Made by a program: the position numbers and the translations under genes | The notes under the pieces: model-generated | Database searches by the model: none | The model's input: only the letters and a program-made list of their open reading frames with translations | Told to the model about the DNA's origin: nothing | Part shown: one piece after another, positions 44,103-52,467 of the stretch | How positions within the stretch are numbered: position 1 is the stretch's first letter | Layout of the letters: every line of letters begins with the position of its first letter | Assembly: GCF_013266735.1 (NCBI RefSeq) | Contig: NZ_JABSNU010000001.1 | Location: 434,001 to 498,000 of the forward strand | Direction: 5' to 3' | DNA: 64,000 bases | Origin: Pedobacter foliorum | Lineage (GTDB): Bacteria; Bacteroidota; Bacteroidia; Sphingobacteriales; Sphingobacteriaceae

Positions 44103-45866
44103 ATGAATAAAATATTTTACATAGTTACCACATGTTTCATCATCTATTGTACAGGATTAAAGGCCCAGTGGTCGGTCTTGAATACAGACCAAATTCCCAA
44201 ACAAACCGCATTTAAGTATCAGCGTTTTACTAAACAGGACTGGGATAGCAGTAATTTCGCAAGTCCGGAACAAATGAAATGGTTTACCAATGCCCGTTAC
44301 GGTATGTTTATTCATTTTGGTTTGTCAGCGTATGTGGATAAAGACATCAGCTGGGAGATTTGCGAAACCCGTAAAGCACCAGACATGGGGCACGGGGCAT
44401 ATCCTGATAGCGTATGGAAAAGCTGGCCATCAAAATTCAAGCTCGAAAACTTCAACGCCGATGAATGGGTTCAGATTGCAAAGGATGCAGGGATGAAATA
44501 TGTGGTGGTGATTGCGAAACATCACGATGGTTTTCACATGTGGGATACTAAATTTTCTGATTTTAAAATTACCAATACCCCATTTGGCCGTGATTATCTG
44601 AGAGAGATTGCAGATGCCTGTCATAAAATAAGCATGCCATTCGGAATCTATTATTCTCAACGTGATTGGCATCATCCGGATTATGCTCCAGTAGATACTT
44701 CAAAGACCGTAAACAGCCAGGATGGTTTAGTGTGGAAATCGCTGAAAGGAGGGAATGCAGTTCCTGGAGCTACCCACAAACAATACCTGGAATACCAGCG
44801 TAATGTAGTCAGAGAGCTATGCACAAAATATGGCAAAATTGATCTTTTCTGGTTTGATGCTGCCTGGTGGGGAGGGATGTTTACCGCTGATATGTGGGAT
44901 GCAGAGCAGCTGACACGGATGATGCGTAAATTACAGCCGAACATTATTATCAATAACAGAACCAGTATTCCCGGTGATTTTGATACGCCAGAACAAGAGG
45001 TTGGTCGTTATCAAACCCGTCCCTGGGAAAGTGCCCTTACCCTAAACGGCAACTGGGCGTACTCTGCATTACCAAACCTGTCAAAAAAGCAACTGCTAAG
45101 GGATCTGTTTTCTTCCGCTCAGGGAAACGGTAATGTACTGTTGAGTTGGGGCGCTCATTGGGATGGTAGATTTGATCCGGCTCAAAAGACCTTATTGCTT
45201 GACATGGGTAGCTGGCTGAAAAAATATGGTCAAGCTTTTTATGAAACTAAAGGAGGACCCTGGATGCCCGGTAAGTGGGGTGGCGCTACTTACAAAGGAA
45301 ACAAAGTATATCTGTATGTTTACGACTGGAAAGATGGTAAGGTTAATTTGCCTGAGATTGCAGGGAATTCGATTTTGAGCGCAAAGTACTTAAACATTGA
45401 AGGCAAGGCCGGTTATGAAAACAAAAAAGGGAAGTGGGAGTTTAGTGCACCTGTTAATCCAGACAGCATAGCCACAATTATTGAATTGCTGATGAAAAAA
45501 CCAATATCAAGAATTTTAAGTTCGGCAAATCATTCCGTTTTTGATGGAGTAGAATACGGTACAGTGATAAGAGACTTTGACATCCATGCAAGGGATTGGA
45601 AAATGAATAGGTATACGATCGATCTGAAAGAGAAATTTAAGGTTACAGGTATAGGAATTTATGGAAGTAAAAATCAGATTATCGTAAAGACATCTTCCGA
45701 TGGAAAGAATTGGACTGAAGCTGGGAAGATCAATCCTGAAGCTACAGAAATCAGCCTTACTACTTATATGACTGGTGCCCAGGTGCTGGGGCGTAGCATA
45801 CAATACATCCAGCTTAGCATTCCAGGCGATCCGGCAGCAGTAAAGATTAAGGTTTATTCAAAATAA
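44103..45866 (+). CDS. GH29 alpha-L-fucosidase, long form with C-terminal discoidin-like domain
   Basis: A 587-residue enzyme (signal peptide to about Ala21). Catalytic TIM barrel: ARYGMFIHFGLSAYVDKDISWE, VVVIAKHHDGFHMWD, YYSQRDWHHPDY, nucleophile Asp in KIDLFWFDAAWW. The C-terminal 120 residues (DFDIHARDWKMNRYTIDL...KFKVTGIGIYGSKNQI) look like a discoidin/F5-8-type carbohydrate-binding domain. It is only distantly similar to the divergent neighbour and belongs to another GH29 subgroup, so the two may act on different fucose linkages. Confidence 0.92.
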   Translation: MNKIFYIVTTCFIIYCTGLKAQWSVLNTDQIPKQTAFKYQRFTKQDWDSSNFASPEQMKWFTNARYGMFIHFGLSAYVDKDISWEICETRKAPDMGHGAYPDSVWKSWPSKFKLENFNADEWVQIAKDAGMKYVVVIAKHHDGFHMWDTKFSDFKITNTPFGRDYLREIADACHKISMPFGIYYSQRDWHHPDYAPVDTSKTVNSQDGLVWKSLKGGNAVPGATHKQYLEYQRNVVRELCTKYGKIDLFWFDAAWWGGMFTADMWDAEQLTRMMRKLQPNIIINNRTSIPGDFDTPEQEVGRYQTRPWESALTLNGNWAYSALPNLSKKQLLRDLFSSAQGNGNVLLSWGAHWDGRFDPAQKTLLLDMGSWLKKYGQAFYETKGGPWMPGKWGGATYKGNKVYLYVYDWKDGKVNLPEIAGNSILSAKYLNIEGKAGYENKKGKWEFSAPVNPDSIATIIELLMKKPISRILSSANHSVFDGVEYGTVIRDFDIHARDWKMNRYTIDLKEKFKVTGIGIYGSKNQIIVKTSSDGKNWTEAGKINPEATEISLTTYMTGAQVLGRSIQYIQLSIPGDPAAVKIKVYSK

Positions 45867-45997
45867 AAGACCCGGCTTTTAGCTTGTTCTCCGATTTTCG
45901 CGAAATATACAGACCCCGTTAATTGAGATTAGAAAGGAGTATTCCTGTTTAGCTATTTTATTTACCCTGGTCCGGATATCAGGCGTATAAACTGATG

Positions 45998-46537
45998 TTA
46001 TGTCGTTTCATAAAAGTCCTGCACTGCATCAAAAGGCTCCTTATAAGTAAACTGGGCTCTTTCCAATACTTTTCTGGCAGCAATGTTTTTACGGTTGACT
46101 ACAGCTCCGATACTGGGTATGCCTTGCCGGAGTAAATTGTCTATGACTGCCGGCAGGATTTCAGTCATGATGTAACAGCCACTGGCAAATCCACTGAGGT
46201 AAAATTCAATAAAAAAGGGATAGTGATCAATCTGGTAATGGGCTTTGGCTACTGTGGGGGAAATGAGGTCAATGATGCCAACAACTTTATTTAATTGTTT
46301 ATCGGTGATGAAATGAATGTAGTTCAGACCTGCATGGTAATTGATGACCATCGTTTTTAAAAAAGCGGCAGCTTCTTCCAGGCTATGCAGTCTTTTACCG
46401 GGGATGAATTTCAGGGTATGGTCATCTGACAGAATACTGAAAATGTCCTGGGTCAATTGTTCGAACCTTTGCAGGTCTTCAGGTCGGAAAGGATGGATCA
46501 GGAGCTTGTCGTTTTCCAGAAAAATGGGCTTCAGCAT
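45998..46537 (-). CDS. GNAT-family N-acetyltransferase
   Basis: The ATG at 46537 (MLKPIFLENDKLLIHPF) gives 179 residues of RimJ/RimL-like GNAT type. The body has VVGIIDLISPT, then strands up to GIPSIGAVVNRKNIAARKVLERAQF, the usual acetyl-CoA-binding end with the NxxAxxxxE pattern. It transfers an acetyl group to an amine; the substrate is unknown. A longer start upstream would add an unrelated extension. Single gene, divergent from the next operon. Confidence 0.85.
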   Translation of the reverse strand: MLKPIFLENDKLLIHPFRPEDLQRFEQLTQDIFSILSDDHTLKFIPGKRLHSLEEAAAFLKTMVINYHAGLNYIHFITDKQLNKVVGIIDLISPTVAKAHYQIDHYPFFIEFYLSGFASGCYIMTEILPAVIDNLLRQGIPSIGAVVNRKNIAARKVLERAQFTYKEPFDAVQDFYETT

Positions 46538-46728
46538 TGTAATTAATGAAGAAAGTCGACTTTCTGGTTGTAGGATGAGTGATTTTCTGTACAAAACAAG
46601 GAGCTGAAATCAGTAAGCATATGGGTTCAAATATAGATGTGCGCCGAAAATAGAAAAATAAATGGAATCCGCAGAGTCCTACTTTAAAGAATTATCAGGC
46701 TTTGTACTAAAATATAAAACTGAACAAA

Positions 46729-46760
46729 TTTGAATTACTAAAAATATTAGCATAAATTTG
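46729..46760 (+). promoter_or_regulatory. Promoter upstream of the alkB gene pair
   Basis: TTTG (46729-46732), 20 bases, then TAAATTTG (46753-46760), a full match to the Bacteroidota consensus, 44 bases before the first start codon. Confidence 0.6.
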
Positions 46761-46804
46761 TTTAATTAGGTTTGTGTTTTATTTTTCCATGCTAAATATT
46801 ATTG

Positions 46805-47266
46805 ATGATTGAACTGACTTATTTTTTAGAAGAAAAGCAAGAGAAAGGCCTCTACCAGGTGATTCAGTCTAAACCAGGGGAGCCATGGCAGATTGTGCTG
46901 GGAAATGAGTTGATCGGCAAGGTGGAGAAAAAGCAGGGAATGTGGAATCTGCGTGCAGAAACAGAAGTGCCAGCGGGTTTACTTAAGGGGATTGTCAAAC
47001 TGATTGAGCAGCAACATTTCCATCATTTACCTTCGGACATTAAAATGCATTGGGAAGCCTACCTTCAGGAGGTAATCATGCTCAGTGACCTGGAATATAT
47101 GGTGATTTGCAAGCCAGGGATTTGTTTTGAAAGTTTTGAGAAGCTATTTAGGACCTCCATTGGATTATTGATCAAGGATGAATGGCAGATCCTTTTTCGC
47201 GTATATAATGCAGGGATGTCGGATGATTTTGAGCTTGTTGCCAATCGGGTTTTTACAGCTAAATAG
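46805..47266 (+). CDS. Cytoplasmic protein of unknown function, first gene of the alkB pair
   Basis: The ATG at 46805 follows a TTG; I prefer the ATG. The product has 153 residues without a signal peptide, mixed alpha/beta, with PWQIVLGNELIGKVEKKQGMW in the first third. I do not recognise the family. The stop lies two bases before the AlkB start, so the genes are probably co-translated, which hints at a role in nucleic-acid repair or stress, by association only. Confidence 0.6.
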   Translation: MIELTYFLEEKQEKGLYQVIQSKPGEPWQIVLGNELIGKVEKKQGMWNLRAETEVPAGLLKGIVKLIEQQHFHHLPSDIKMHWEAYLQEVIMLSDLEYMVICKPGICFESFEKLFRTSIGLLIKDEWQILFRVYNAGMSDDFELVANRVFTAK

Positions 47267-47268
47267 AG

Positions 47269-47877
47269 ATGGAACAGCTGAGCCTTTTTGCAGAACAGGG
47301 ACAATCTCCGGGTTTACCTGCAACCTTATTGGATTACCATCCTGGTTTGTTTACTGAAACGGAAAGCGAGCTTATACTCCAGAAACTGATTCGAGAATCT
47401 CCATGGCAACAACGTGTGGTAAAAATGTATGATAAGCAAGTACTCACACCACGGTTAACGGCATGGTATGCAGATCCAGAGACCTACGATTATACTTCTT
47501 TGCGAAGATCTGTACCTAACACCTGGACACCTGATTTGCTGCTGATAAAGAATAGGGTAGAAGCGATAGTCGGGCTTAAGTTTAACAGTGTATTGTTAAA
47601 TTATTACCGGGATGGCAATGATTCGGTGGCCTGGCACAGCGACAATGAGCGGGCTCTGGGTACCCATCCTGTGATTGCATCGGTGAGTTTCGGTCAGCTG
47701 AGGTGTTTTGATATCCGTAAGAAACAAGACCACAGGCAGCGGTATTCAATTAAATTGGAGAGTGGAGCGCTGATGGTCATGAAGGGCGATTTGCAGGTAG
47801 ATTGGGAGCATCGGATTGCCAAGTCCAGCAAACCGATGAAAGCCAGGTTAAACCTGACTTTCAGAGTGGTGATATAA
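47269..47877 (+). CDS. AlkB-like 2-oxoglutarate-dependent dioxygenase
   Basis: A 202-residue protein with the complete iron site: His123 and Asp125 in AWHSDNE, and His181 in WEHRI. The FNSVLLNYYRDGNDSVAWHSD and LRCFDIRK segments, and the arginines near the C-terminus (KARLNLTFR) that bind 2-oxoglutarate, are typical of AlkB. Such enzymes remove methyl groups from bases such as 1-methyladenine in DNA or RNA. It follows an unknown gene by two bases and converges with a RadC-like fusion gene. Confidence 0.92.
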   Translation: MEQLSLFAEQGQSPGLPATLLDYHPGLFTETESELILQKLIRESPWQQRVVKMYDKQVLTPRLTAWYADPETYDYTSLRRSVPNTWTPDLLLIKNRVEAIVGLKFNSVLLNYYRDGNDSVAWHSDNERALGTHPVIASVSFGQLRCFDIRKKQDHRQRYSIKLESGALMVMKGDLQVDWEHRIAKSSKPMKARLNLTFRVVI

Positions 47878-47899
47878 ACAAGTACCTATTAGGTAATTG

Positions 47900-48502
47900 T
47901 CAGTTTATTGTTTTTAAATTGAAAGGCACCTGCAATTGTTTAGCCCGTTTAAATAGTTCAATGGCAGCCATAATGGTGACCGCCTTGGTATCACCAATTC
48001 CAGGAAATTTAGACAATGTTTTGGCTGAGCATCGGCAAAGTGCGTCCAAATCACCATTCAGGGATTTGAGGATACACTCAGCCAAATCTACAGCGCTTTG
48101 TTTGGCGGTGCCAGAACCGATGAGCAGGGCCAATAGTTCAGCATCTGATAAAGCTTGGGCGCCTGCGGCGAGGTATTTTTCACGGGGACGCATTTCAGCA
48201 GGCCAACTCTTAATTCCGCGCGGTTTAAACTCAGGTTTTGGAATAGGGGCGTACTCCCGTGCTGTGCCTGAACCGGATTCCCTATGGCCCATGTTGGTAA
48301 AAAGCGCAGTCAGGCCTTCAATGAGAAAATAGAAATCCTGCTCAAAGACATGTACCGAACTCCTTTTGTAGCTGCCATCCTCTTGCCTGTCTGATTGGCT
48401 GATCTTAATGTAGTTGCGATGGTTAATAGCCCTTGCAAAGTCAAGGAAGTAAGTTCTTTTACCATTACCAAAGTTTTCGCTTTCTAGAATTTCTGATCTC
48501 AT
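47900..48502 (-). CDS. DUF3276 (PUR-like) domain fused to a RadC N-terminal domain
   Basis: A 200-residue protein of two recognisable parts. Residues 1-72 (GKRTYFLDFARAINHRNYIKIS, FEQDFYFLIEGLTALF) resemble DUF3276, a small PUR-alpha-like nucleic-acid-binding domain that usually stands alone in Bacteroidota. Residues about 95-190 (PREKYLAAGAQALSDAELLALLIGSGT...LSKFPGIGDTKAVTIMAAIEL) are the helix-hairpin-helix N-terminal domain of RadC proteins. The JAB/MPN metalloprotease-like C-terminal domain of RadC is absent. DNA binding through both parts is likely; the function is not known. It converges with the AlkB gene. Confidence 0.75.
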   Translation of the reverse strand: MRSEILESENFGNGKRTYFLDFARAINHRNYIKISQSDRQEDGSYKRSSVHVFEQDFYFLIEGLTALFTNMGHRESGSGTAREYAPIPKPEFKPRGIKSWPAEMRPREKYLAAGAQALSDAELLALLIGSGTAKQSAVDLAECILKSLNGDLDALCRCSAKTLSKFPGIGDTKAVTIMAAIELFKRAKQLQVPFNLKTIN

Positions 48503-48683
48503 AATTTTTGGATTTATTCAGCTCAAAGCTCGAAACCTTAAAAATTTTAACCGAAAATTATTCGAATAAAACCCGTGTTTATCCATGTACATGAAAATTA
48601 CACGGATAAAATGGACGCAAAATTTAGTCTTAACCAACTGAAATACATAACTTTGATTACGCCGCTAATTAAATTAATGCCTC

Positions 48684-49082
48684 GTGACCAACAGCATCAT
48701 CCCCAATCCAAAAGAATGCCGGAACTGCAGTGAAAAAATTATTTTTGGCAGAACCGATAAGATCTATTGTACAGAAGCTTGTCGCATAGATTACAACAAT
48801 AAGGTAAAAATGGAGAAGCGGGGGGAGGATCCCGAGTTCATAAAAAAGATCAGCAGGATCCTGACCAATAACCATCAGATCCTGCGCAAGCTAAACACCA
48901 ATGGCAAAACCATTGTAAGAGAACAGTACTTGATAGACCTGGGATTTAATTTCCATTATCAGACCAGCTATCAAACCACAAAAAAGGGCGACGTTTATCA
49001 TTTTTGTTTTGACCAGGGTTACCTGAAAATCAAAGACAACCAGGTATTGCTGGTTGTCCAGCAATACCAAACCCAGCTGTAG
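48684..49082 (+). CDS. Small protein with N-terminal zinc-finger-like motif
   Basis: GTG at 48684 is the only suitable start and gives 132 residues. The N-terminus has a four-cysteine/one-aspartate motif (CRNCSEKII...YCTEACR) like the zinc-ribbon DUF2116 group, with a basic helix after it (KVKMEKRGEDPEF). The remainder is unrecognised. Similar proteins occur across Bacteroidota, as far as I recall, but the role is not known. Single gene. Confidence 0.7.
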   Translation: MTNSIIPNPKECRNCSEKIIFGRTDKIYCTEACRIDYNNKVKMEKRGEDPEFIKKISRILTNNHQILRKLNTNGKTIVREQYLIDLGFNFHYQTSYQTTKKGDVYHFCFDQGYLKIKDNQVLLVVQQYQTQL

Positions 49083-49176
49083 GCTAAATGAATCGCGGTT
49101 GATATCCGAAATCTCAATATTAGGTAAAGTTCATTGCCTAGCCCAAACAAGATCAGGATCCTTCATCGTAAAGGCA

Positions 49177-49641
49177 TTAAAATGGTCTGAAAGAGGGACG
49201 GCTTGTCAATGGTGAAAATGCCCAGGGAATAGAGGAGAGGATAATTAAAAGACCGATACCATACCACAACGCCATGGTCTTAAACTTTTCAAGGTCTGTC
49301 TGTTTACGTTTTGCTTTGGCCGATCCAATGGTGATCACGACAACTGCGGTCATCATCATCAGACTGTGCTCCATCCCAAAAAAACGGATCTCCCTGCGAT
49401 GAACTGCATCACTGAAATTGTGTAAAAAATAATTGACAATAGGACTGATGAAGTAAAGTACCAGTCCAAAAATCAGCTGGACATGTGCAATGGTAGCTGT
49501 CCAATGTCTGATGGCATTGTCCAGGCGCGAGAACTTTCTACTGGAAAAACAACCACTAAAGGCACGGAAAATGGCGAAAAGTAAACTTACCAAGACAAAC
49601 CAGCGGACCAGAGAATGTAGGGCTAATATTGTTGAATACAT
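49177..49641 (-). CDS. Four-helix integral membrane protein
   Basis: A 154-residue protein with hydrophobic segments near residues 10-30, 50-68, 90-108 and 125-145. The HSLVRW start, conserved His residues at the ends of helices (HWTATIAHVQLIFG, GMEHSLMM) and the C-terminal WAFSPLTSRP resemble small cytochrome-b-like membrane proteins of Bacteroidota without clear function. Single gene. Confidence 0.75.
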   Translation of the reverse strand: MYSTILALHSLVRWFVLVSLLFAIFRAFSGCFSSRKFSRLDNAIRHWTATIAHVQLIFGLVLYFISPIVNYFLHNFSDAVHRREIRFFGMEHSLMMMTAVVVITIGSAKAKRKQTDLEKFKTMALWYGIGLLIILSSIPWAFSPLTSRPSFRPF

Positions 49642-49894
49642 GTCGTGTTATCGATTACTATTTTTTAAGGGAGCTAAGATAAAACAAAAAAAATAGTGCA
49701 CTGCGATCATTCTAAATGTTTAGCAGAATGGAAAAAAGAGGTATTGGATTGCACCATAACTATACCGCCGGCAGATCAAATTTACAGGCAGCAACCAGTT
49801 GATTTTAGCTGCTTTGCTTTCATTTTTATCATAGGATGTGAATTTTGTTGTGTTTTATTTTTAGATTAATAATTTTACTAAAGCAAAAAAACGA

Positions 49895-50470
49895 ATGTTC
49901 GAACAGTTCAGAGCTAAAATCCCGCTTAAGGATGACAAATGGAACGACTATATCAGTTGTTTTAAACGCATGGAAGTCCCTGCAAAAACTGTACTTTTAA
50001 ACGAAGATGAAATTTCAAAAAAAATGTTTCTGATCGAAAAAGGCTGCATCCGTGTATGGTTCAACAACAACGGAAAAGACATTACCACCCAGTTCTTTTT
50101 CGAAAACAATATGGTTTCTTCTATTGAGAGTTTCAGAAAACACATCCCAAGTCCCGTCACTGTGGAGACCATTGAGCCAAGTATCATCTGGTGGATACAC
50201 AAAAAGGACCTGGAAAGAATAATTGAGGAAATAAAAGATATTCCTGCATTACGCGACCTATTTATCGATACCCTATTTGAGCGCACTTTTGATTACATGA
50301 AGCATTTCTTTTCCTTTATAAAAGACACGCCCCAGGAGCGTTACCTCAACTTGATCAGGGAGAAACCACAAATTATCCAGCGCATCCCCCAGCATTATAT
50401 CGCTTCTTTTTTAGGCATCACAAAAGTCCACCTAAGCCGTATAAAAAGTAAATTACTGAAAGAAAAATGA
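49895..50470 (+). CDS. Crp/Fnr-family transcriptional regulator
   Basis: A 191-residue protein with a cNMP-binding-like beta roll (MEVPAKTVLLNEDEISKKMFLIEKGCIRVWFNNNG) and a C-terminal winged helix in the short Bacteroidota form (QRIPQHYIASFLGITKVHLSRIKSKL). The glycine/arginine signature for cAMP binding is not complete, so the effector is unknown. The last 4 bases overlap the start of the AraC gene (ATGA). It opens a four-gene block with AraC, a TetX-like monooxygenase and an MDR reductase. Confidence 0.88.
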   Translation: MFEQFRAKIPLKDDKWNDYISCFKRMEVPAKTVLLNEDEISKKMFLIEKGCIRVWFNNNGKDITTQFFFENNMVSSIESFRKHIPSPVTVETIEPSIIWWIHKKDLERIIEEIKDIPALRDLFIDTLFERTFDYMKHFFSFIKDTPQERYLNLIREKPQIIQRIPQHYIASFLGITKVHLSRIKSKLLKEK

Positions 50471-51219
50471 ACGATACTCCTCAACATGCACTCGTTAAGC
50501 CCGACCAGTCTATCTCTGATTTTGTCTATTGCTTTTCGTCAATCCAAAACCTGTCAGGCATCAGTGAAGGGGTGATCATTCCCAACGGAAGGATTGACAT
50601 GTCCTTCTACAAAACCTCAGACGGTCAATTTCATATTTCGCTGCTGGGGCTGGAAACAAAACCTAAAATGATACCAGGACAAGAAATCTCCACTTTTTTT
50701 GCGATTAATTTTAATCCACTTGCTGTAGAATATGTTTTACGCCAGTCTGTTGCAGACATTTTGGATAAAGGGAAGCCCTTGCCTAATGATTTCTGGGATT
50801 TTAGCATGGATGATTTGAACGATTTTGATGCGTTCTGCGAAAAAGCGACACAAAAGATACAATCACTTTTGCCAAAGGAAATTGACAAACGAAAACGTAA
50901 ATTGTTTGCGCTTGTTTTTGAAAGCAATGGAGAAATAGCGGTAAAAGAACTTTCAGAACGCCTGGCCTGGAGCGCACGTCAGATCAATCAATATTTTAAT
51001 CAGCAACTGGGAATTTCCTTAAAGACATATTGCAGCATTTTGCGTTTTCAGGCCTCACTTTCACATATCAAAGAAGGCAAATTGTTTCCACAGCTCAACT
51101 ATTATGACCAGTCGCATTTCATCAAGGAAATCAAAAAGCATTCGGGCGCTTCTCCAAAAGAATTGTTCAAAAACGAAAACCGCCGATTTTTACAATTTTT
51201 AATCACGAACAAGAAATAA
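50467..51219 (+). CDS. AraC-type helix-turn-helix regulator
   Basis: A 250-residue protein. The N-terminal domain (VKPDQSISDFVYCFSSIQNL, GVIIPNGRIDMSFYKT) is of the DUF6597 type that precedes AraC domains. The C-terminal part has IAVKELSERLAWSARQINQYFNQQLG and LNYYDQSHFIKEIKKHSGASPKELF. Translation is coupled to the Crp/Fnr gene by a 4-base overlap. The monooxygenase gene follows 24 bases later and is the most likely target. Confidence 0.88.
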   Translation: MNDTPQHALVKPDQSISDFVYCFSSIQNLSGISEGVIIPNGRIDMSFYKTSDGQFHISLLGLETKPKMIPGQEISTFFAINFNPLAVEYVLRQSVADILDKGKPLPNDFWDFSMDDLNDFDAFCEKATQKIQSLLPKEIDKRKRKLFALVFESNGEIAVKELSERLAWSARQINQYFNQQLGISLKTYCSILRFQASLSHIKEGKLFPQLNYYDQSHFIKEIKKHSGASPKELFKNENRRFLQFLITNKK

Positions 51220-51243
51220 TTTTGTAGCGTAATATTTAAAATT

Positions 51244-52398
51244 ATGCTAATACAAAATAAAAAAATCGCCATTGTCGGCGGCGGACCTGCAGGCTTGACC
51301 CTGGGTAGATTATTACAAATGCAAAATGCAGAGGTAAAAGTTTACGAAAGAGATGTTGACCGGAATGTTCGTGTCCAGGGCTCTACTTTGGACTTGCACG
51401 AAGGCACAGGTCTTGAAGCGATGAAACGCGCAGGTTTACTTGGTGAATTTTACCAGCATCACCGTCCCCTTGCCAGTAAAATGCAATTGGTGGACAAAGG
51501 ACTCAACATAAAGTTTGATGACCATAACTTTGCAGAAATCACAGCAGAAGGCAGGCCCGAAATTGACCGAGCTCCCTTGCGAAATATCTTGCTGAACTCC
51601 CTAGAACCCGACACTGTGGTTTGGGACAGCCATTTTGTGGAAATGGAAAAAAAAGACCATGGTTGGTTGCTGCATTTCAAAAACGGAAAATCAGTTTATG
51701 CCGACCTGGTGATTGCTGCCGACGGCGCAAATTCTAAAATCCGTCCCTATCTCAGCGACATCAAACCCATCTACTCGGGAATAACATTGATCGAGGGAAA
51801 CATTTACCAGGCGCATAAAAATACACCAAACCTTTTTGGATTTGCAAAAGGCGGAAAAGTAATGGCATTCGACAATGAGCAATTCATAGGATATGGCACA
51901 AAAGCAGACGATTCTATTATGTTTGTGGCTTGTTTCAAATGTCAGGAAAACTGGCTTAAAGAAAGCGATATTGATTTCAAAAATAAAGCACAGGTATTGG
52001 CATTTTTCAAAAAAGAATTCGCCGGTTGGAGTGAGGATTGGCAGGAATTCTTTACAAACGATGAAGTGCATTTTATCCCTCGTCCGCAGTATTATTTTCC
52101 CTTCAATCAAACTTGGGAAACCCAGGAAAACCTGACCATGATTGGTGATGCAGCGCACCGTATGCCGCCATTTGCAGGCGAAGGAGCGAATGTGGCCATG
52201 CAGGATTCATTTGAACTGGCGGAAGTTTTGACCAGTACTAAATTTGCAGACATCAAAACCGCAATTGCTCATTTTGAAAAAGACATGATTACAAGAGGCG
52301 CAGCAGCCACAAAAGACACTTTAGAAAATACCGAAAGGATGTTCTCAGCGGCAGGACTGGAACAAATGATTTCATTTTTTAATCAGGTTCAGTCCTAG
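51244..52398 (+). CDS. TetX-like FAD-dependent monooxygenase
   Basis: A 384-residue flavoprotein that aligns by eye along its length with Tet(X), the tetracycline-inactivating monooxygenase. Shared parts are KIAIVGGGPAGLTLGRLLQ, the VQGSTLDLHEGTGLEAMKRAGLL block, LRNILLNSLEPDTVVWD, DLVIAADGANSKIRP, and MIGDAAHRMPPFAGEGANVAMQD. A -7-like TAATTTTG (51217-51224) precedes the start. Whether it acts on tetracyclines or another aromatic substrate cannot be decided from sequence. Regulators upstream and a reductase downstream suggest an inducible detoxification unit. Confidence 0.8.
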   Translation: MLIQNKKIAIVGGGPAGLTLGRLLQMQNAEVKVYERDVDRNVRVQGSTLDLHEGTGLEAMKRAGLLGEFYQHHRPLASKMQLVDKGLNIKFDDHNFAEITAEGRPEIDRAPLRNILLNSLEPDTVVWDSHFVEMEKKDHGWLLHFKNGKSVYADLVIAADGANSKIRPYLSDIKPIYSGITLIEGNIYQAHKNTPNLFGFAKGGKVMAFDNEQFIGYGTKADDSIMFVACFKCQENWLKESDIDFKNKAQVLAFFKKEFAGWSEDWQEFFTNDEVHFIPRPQYYFPFNQTWETQENLTMIGDAAHRMPPFAGEGANVAMQDSFELAEVLTSTKFADIKTAIAHFEKDMITRGAAATKDTLENTERMFSAAGLEQMISFFNQVQS

Positions 52399-52467
52399 GA
52401 TTTAATAACAAATGTTATCGTTTACCCTAATCCGGGGAGCTAATTTTGCTGCATCAAATTCATCAAA

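Noticed and set aside
47802..48332. 176-residue plus-strand frame after alkB
   Set aside because: It is the antisense shadow of the DUF3276-RadC fusion gene, which carries clear domain motifs.
51691..52158. 155-residue minus-strand frame inside the TetX-like gene
   Set aside because: Antisense of a well-supported flavoprotein gene with no motif of its own.
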